Shown here: positions 20,969 to 22,865 of the stretch, piece by piece | Layout of the letters: every line of letters starts with the position of its first letter | Numbering within the stretch: the stretch's first letter is position 1 | DNA from: a virus | Virus record (IMG/VR): IMGVR_UViG_3300044611_001959 | Location: 1-22,865 of that record | DNA length: 22,865 nucleotides | Direction: 5' to 3' (one strand) | Program-made: the position numbers and the translations under genes | The notes under the pieces: model-generated | The model's input: the letters and a program-made list of their open reading frames with translations, nothing else | Told to the model about the DNA's origin: nothing | The model's database searches: none

Positions 20969-21333
20969 GGTCGTGGCCTCCGCAGCAGTTCCATCAGGCT
21001 GCCGACGTTCTGCCCGAGCAGCCAGATCAGCAGCTTCACCGCAGTGGTGGCCACCACCAGGGCGCCGACGCCGGGGCTGACTGCGACGCCGCCGAACAGC
21101 GCGGACTCGATCACCTTGACGCCGGTGCTCGCGCCGAGCAGCCCCGCAAAGAAGGACGGCAGGAAGAAGCCGATCTTCTTCGCCGCGGTCAGTTCGTCGC
21201 TGGCCATGACGAACACCACGGCGCCGGAGAATGCCCCGAGCACCACCGCGGCATCGACGCCCGGCAGCAAGGCGAGGATGGCCACACCGGTGAGGGAGAC
21301 GGCGGCGGTGGTCGTGGCGGCGGGTTCGGCCAT
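20965..21333 (-). CDS. Putative holin / lysis membrane protein (P2 Y position)
   Basis: This 122-residue protein has an N-terminal Ala/Thr stretch. It then has hydrophobic segments at about 12-46 (possibly two spans), 55-70 and 85-107, and a short basic C-terminus (RRPRP). The middle has VFVMASDELTAAKKIGFFLPSFFAG, typical of a putative phage holin family found after gpX. It takes the place of the P2 holin Y. Two membrane proteins in succession are common in these phages, one as holin and one as its antagonist or helper; the sequence does not say which. It starts four bases after the gpX stop. Confidence 0.8.
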   Translation of the reverse strand: MAEPAATTTAAVSLTGVAILALLPGVDAAVVLGAFSGAVVFVMASDELTAAKKIGFFLPSFFAGLLGASTGVKVIESALFGGVAVSPGVGALVVATTAVKLLIWLLGQNVGSLMELLRRPRP

Positions 21334-21337
21334 CGGT

Positions 21338-21544
21338 TCAGTCCCAGAGTTGAAGAAGAGAGGTCTGCGCCGCGGCTGGCGACTGGTCCGGCAGCATCAC
21401 CGTGGTGCCCATCGGCAGCACGGGACCGAGCGCCGCCAGACCGGGGTTGGCTTCGAGCGCGGCTTCGACCACGCCGGCGGTGCGCCCGAGATGGCGCTGG
21501 CAGATCAGGTCCAGGGTGTCGCCCTGTTGCGCGGCGACGTTCAT
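21338..21544 (-). CDS. X: Tail protein gpX
   Basis: This 68-residue protein matches P2 gpX (about 67). It is built as one LysM-like unit: QGDTLDLICQRHLGRTAGVVEAALEANPGL in pieces from residue 7, then PVLPMGTTVMLPD. The family links tail assembly to structural or peptidoglycan-facing parts of the tail tip. Its ATG overlaps the stop of gpL (ATGA), the standard L-X order of P2. Confidence 0.92.
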   Translation of the reverse strand: MNVAAQQGDTLDLICQRHLGRTAGVVEAALEANPGLAALGPVLPMGTTVMLPDQSPAAAQTSLLQLWD

Positions 21545-22011
21545 ATCAATTCCACAGTGCTGCGCCCGAGACCCTGGATGTCGCTGATCGCCCAGCGGGC
21601 GTCGCGGCGCAAGTCGTCGAGCGGGTTCTCCAACACGTCGGCCTTGCGGTCGCCGCGCGCCGTGGTGTCGACGTCGCGATAGCGTTCGATCAGGAACGCC
21701 TTGGCCAGGCAGCCGACCGCGCGGCGGTAGCGATGAACGTTGACCGTCTCGTCGCTGATGGTCTCGGCAGCCACGTCGGCCAGCGTGTTCTTGCCGGCGG
21801 CGATCTGTGCCGCACGCCAGACGGCCAGCTCGGCATTGACCGACGCCATGGCCTCGACCAGAGCGTCGAGCAGGCGCGGGGCGGTGATGGTGCTGTCGAT
21901 CCGGTGCGACTCGCGGATCTTCTCCGGATCGATCGACGGCCAGAATGGCGAGGCGGGAATGACTCCGGCATCGGCCGGATCGGCGGCGGGAACCTGAACG
22001 GAAAAGCTCAT
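21541..22011 (-). CDS. L: Head completion/stabilisation protein gpL
   Basis: This 156-residue protein matches P2 gpL (about 169). It has FWPSIDPEKIRESHRIDSTIT (about 23-43), LLDALVEAMASVNAELAVWR and the late HRYRRAVGCLAKAFLIERYRD segment (about 92-113), all typical of the family. gpL closes the portal neck of the filled head. It is the only head gene in the window. In P2 it follows the small terminase M directly; here two other genes lie in front. Confidence 0.94.
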   Translation of the reverse strand: MSFSVQVPAADPADAGVIPASPFWPSIDPEKIRESHRIDSTITAPRLLDALVEAMASVNAELAVWRAAQIAAGKNTLADVAAETISDETVNVHRYRRAVGCLAKAFLIERYRDVDTTARGDRKADVLENPLDDLRRDARWAISDIQGLGRSTVELI

Positions 22012-22322
22012 GGCGGTTCCTTGAAACGTGTGGGCCGCACGGCGAGTGTCCCTTCGTCGGCGCCGGCGTTGGGGGCGTCGGTTTCCCAGCGCCAGGCCCA
22101 GGTGCCGGGCGCGTTGAGCAGGATGTCGGCGTGAAAGAGCCCGGTGGCGTCCCGGATCACTTCGCCGCTGGCGCCGTAGGTGTAGGTCTGCACCTGGTTG
22201 TTCGGGCTCTTCACCTTGAGCCGCAGCACCCCGGGATCGGCGGGCGCGGCGGGCGCGGCGGTGCTGTCGGTGATGGCCACGGACAGGCGCGCGGTTTCGC
22301 CGACCAGGTAGTCATTGGACAC
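22008..22322 (-). CDS. Small beta-rich phage protein of unknown role
   Basis: This 104-residue protein starts at a GTG (22322) with GAGGTG about six bases upstream. Its stop overlaps the gpL start (ATGA). The sequence suggests a single beta-sandwich of immunoglobulin type: alternating strands in ETARLSVAIT, VLRLKVKSPNNQVQTYTYG and a closing GTWAWRWETD followed by GTLAVRPTRF. It is probably a virion or capsid-decoration protein, but no family is recognised. It is not present at this place in P2. It is translationally linked to the repeat protein, whose stop it overlaps. Confidence 0.7.
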   Translation of the reverse strand: MSNDYLVGETARLSVAITDSTAAPAAPADPGVLRLKVKSPNNQVQTYTYGASGEVIRDATGLFHADILLNAPGTWAWRWETDAPNAGADEGTLAVRPTRFKEPP

Positions 22323-22865
22323 GGCGCACCTCGGCGATGAGCCGCAGGGGGTGAGTCGCGACCGACTGCACGCGCGCGGCGCGGGCGATCGTGGCGCGAC
22401 AACGGGCGCGGGCGGCGAGGCTTGAAGAAACGCGGCAGGCACGGGCGATGTCCGTCCGCAGCACGCTGGCACGACGCGCAGATCCGGCGAAGCGCAGGGC
22501 GACGATCTTTTCCCGGGTGGTCAGCGCGCCGCCGGCCAGCGTGGCCACGGTGGCGGCGCCGGCCAGCAGGATCTGCGCATCGAGTGCGCCGGTGGCCAGC
22601 GCGTTGTCGAGCGCGCTGCCGGACAGCGGGATGTGGGTGGACAAACTACCGACAGCGACTGCGGTGGCGGCGGCATCGCCGGCCAAGCGGACCGGCACGG
22701 TGATGAGCCCGTGCGCGCTGGCCAGCGCGAGCGCCTGTCCGGAAAGCAGTATCTCGGCGTCGAGCGTGGCGAAACTCGCGGTCTCGCCGCGCGCCAGGCC
22801 GGCGAGGCGGATTTGTGCGGTGAGGCTGCCGGCCGCTTGCGCCAGCGATACGGCCGCGCCGTCGA
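22312..22865 (-). CDS. Virion repeat protein with 20-residue repeats, N-terminus beyond window
   Basis: The frame is open from the right edge and ends at 22312, giving 183 residues here; the GTG at 22698 inside it is not the start because the repeat pattern continues upstream. Units of exactly 20 residues recur, each opening with I/V-x-L-A/S-G then Ala-rich sequence and a G-x-L turn (QIRLAG, EILLSG, PVRLAG, HIPLSG, QILLAG). At least five copies are clear; two further Arg-rich ones (IARAC, IARAA) also keep the 20 spacing. Such repeats suggest a solenoid or fibrous beta structure. It lies upstream of gpL, where P2 has terminase M. The role is inferred to be structural. Confidence 0.65.
   Translation of the reverse strand, partial: DGAAVSLAQAAGSLTAQIRLAGLARGETASFATLDAEILLSGQALALASAHGLITVPVRLAGDAAATAVAVGSLSTHIPLSGSALDNALATGALDAQILLAGAATVATLAGGALTTREKIVALRFAGSARRASVLRTDIARACRVSSSLAARARCRATIARAARVQSVATHPLRLIAEVRRVQ

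Noticed and set aside
1-22865. CRISPR array, tRNA, insertion sequence, integrase or attachment site
   Set aside because: No regularly spaced repeats of DNA type, no cloverleaf, no transposase or recombinase frame and no duplicated end sequence were seen by eye.

Overview
The window is most of a P2-like (contractile-tailed, Peduovirinae-type) temperate phage or prophage from a very GC-rich host. GC-rich codon use and the style of the proteins suggest a betaproteobacterium, perhaps Rhodocyclales or Burkholderiales. That host guess is inference; no host gene, tRNA, rRNA, integrase or attachment site is visible. Nearly everything reads leftward on the minus strand, with genes chained by ATGA or GTGA start/stop overlaps.

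Left part, about 1-3860: an early operon on the minus strand. It starts from a strong TTGACA/TAAAAT promoter at 3813-3842 and runs through a small ribbon-helix-helix-like protein, an unknown 101-residue protein, a YdaT-like protein, a 27-residue membrane peptide, an Ogr/Delta-type zinc-finger late activator, and a large TOPRIM primase-helicase that leaves the window at position 1. Divergent to it, on the plus strand, is an XRE-type repressor (3858-4205), so the space between them is the lysogeny switch. Beyond the repressor is a 157-base regulatory stretch with a 13-bp palindrome and competing hairpins. Two overlapping plus-strand genes follow, for a small secreted four-cysteine protein and a DUF2511-like putative lipoprotein. 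They look like lysogenic-conversion cargo. They end at a hairpin plus T-run facing the tail operon.

Right part, 22865 down to 4942: the late operon in transcription order. It holds a repeat protein cut by the window edge, a small beta-rich protein, gpL (head completion), gpX (tail), two membrane proteins of holin type, an endolysin, Rz with embedded Rz1, gpR and gpS (tail completion), gpV, gpW, gpJ and gpI (baseplate), a tail fibre, a large receptor-binding protein, a DUF4376 protein, a permuted papain-like protein, gpFI (sheath), gpFII (tube), gpE with a TTTTTTG slip site giving gpE+E', gpT (tape measure), gpU and gpD. A candidate Ogr-dependent late promoter lies just upstream of the sheath gene, where P2 has its F promoter.

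Logic of the whole: the repressor probably silences the early promoter. When it is lifted, the early operon makes the replication primase-helicase and Ogr. Ogr would then turn on the tail and lysis genes. The terminase, portal, capsid and integrase genes must lie outside the window. Most of the window is a recognisable P2-type layout. The less expected parts are the primase-helicase in the replication slot, the cargo pair with its repressor-like operator, the papain-like protein in the tail module, and the 20-residue-repeat protein ahead of gpL.
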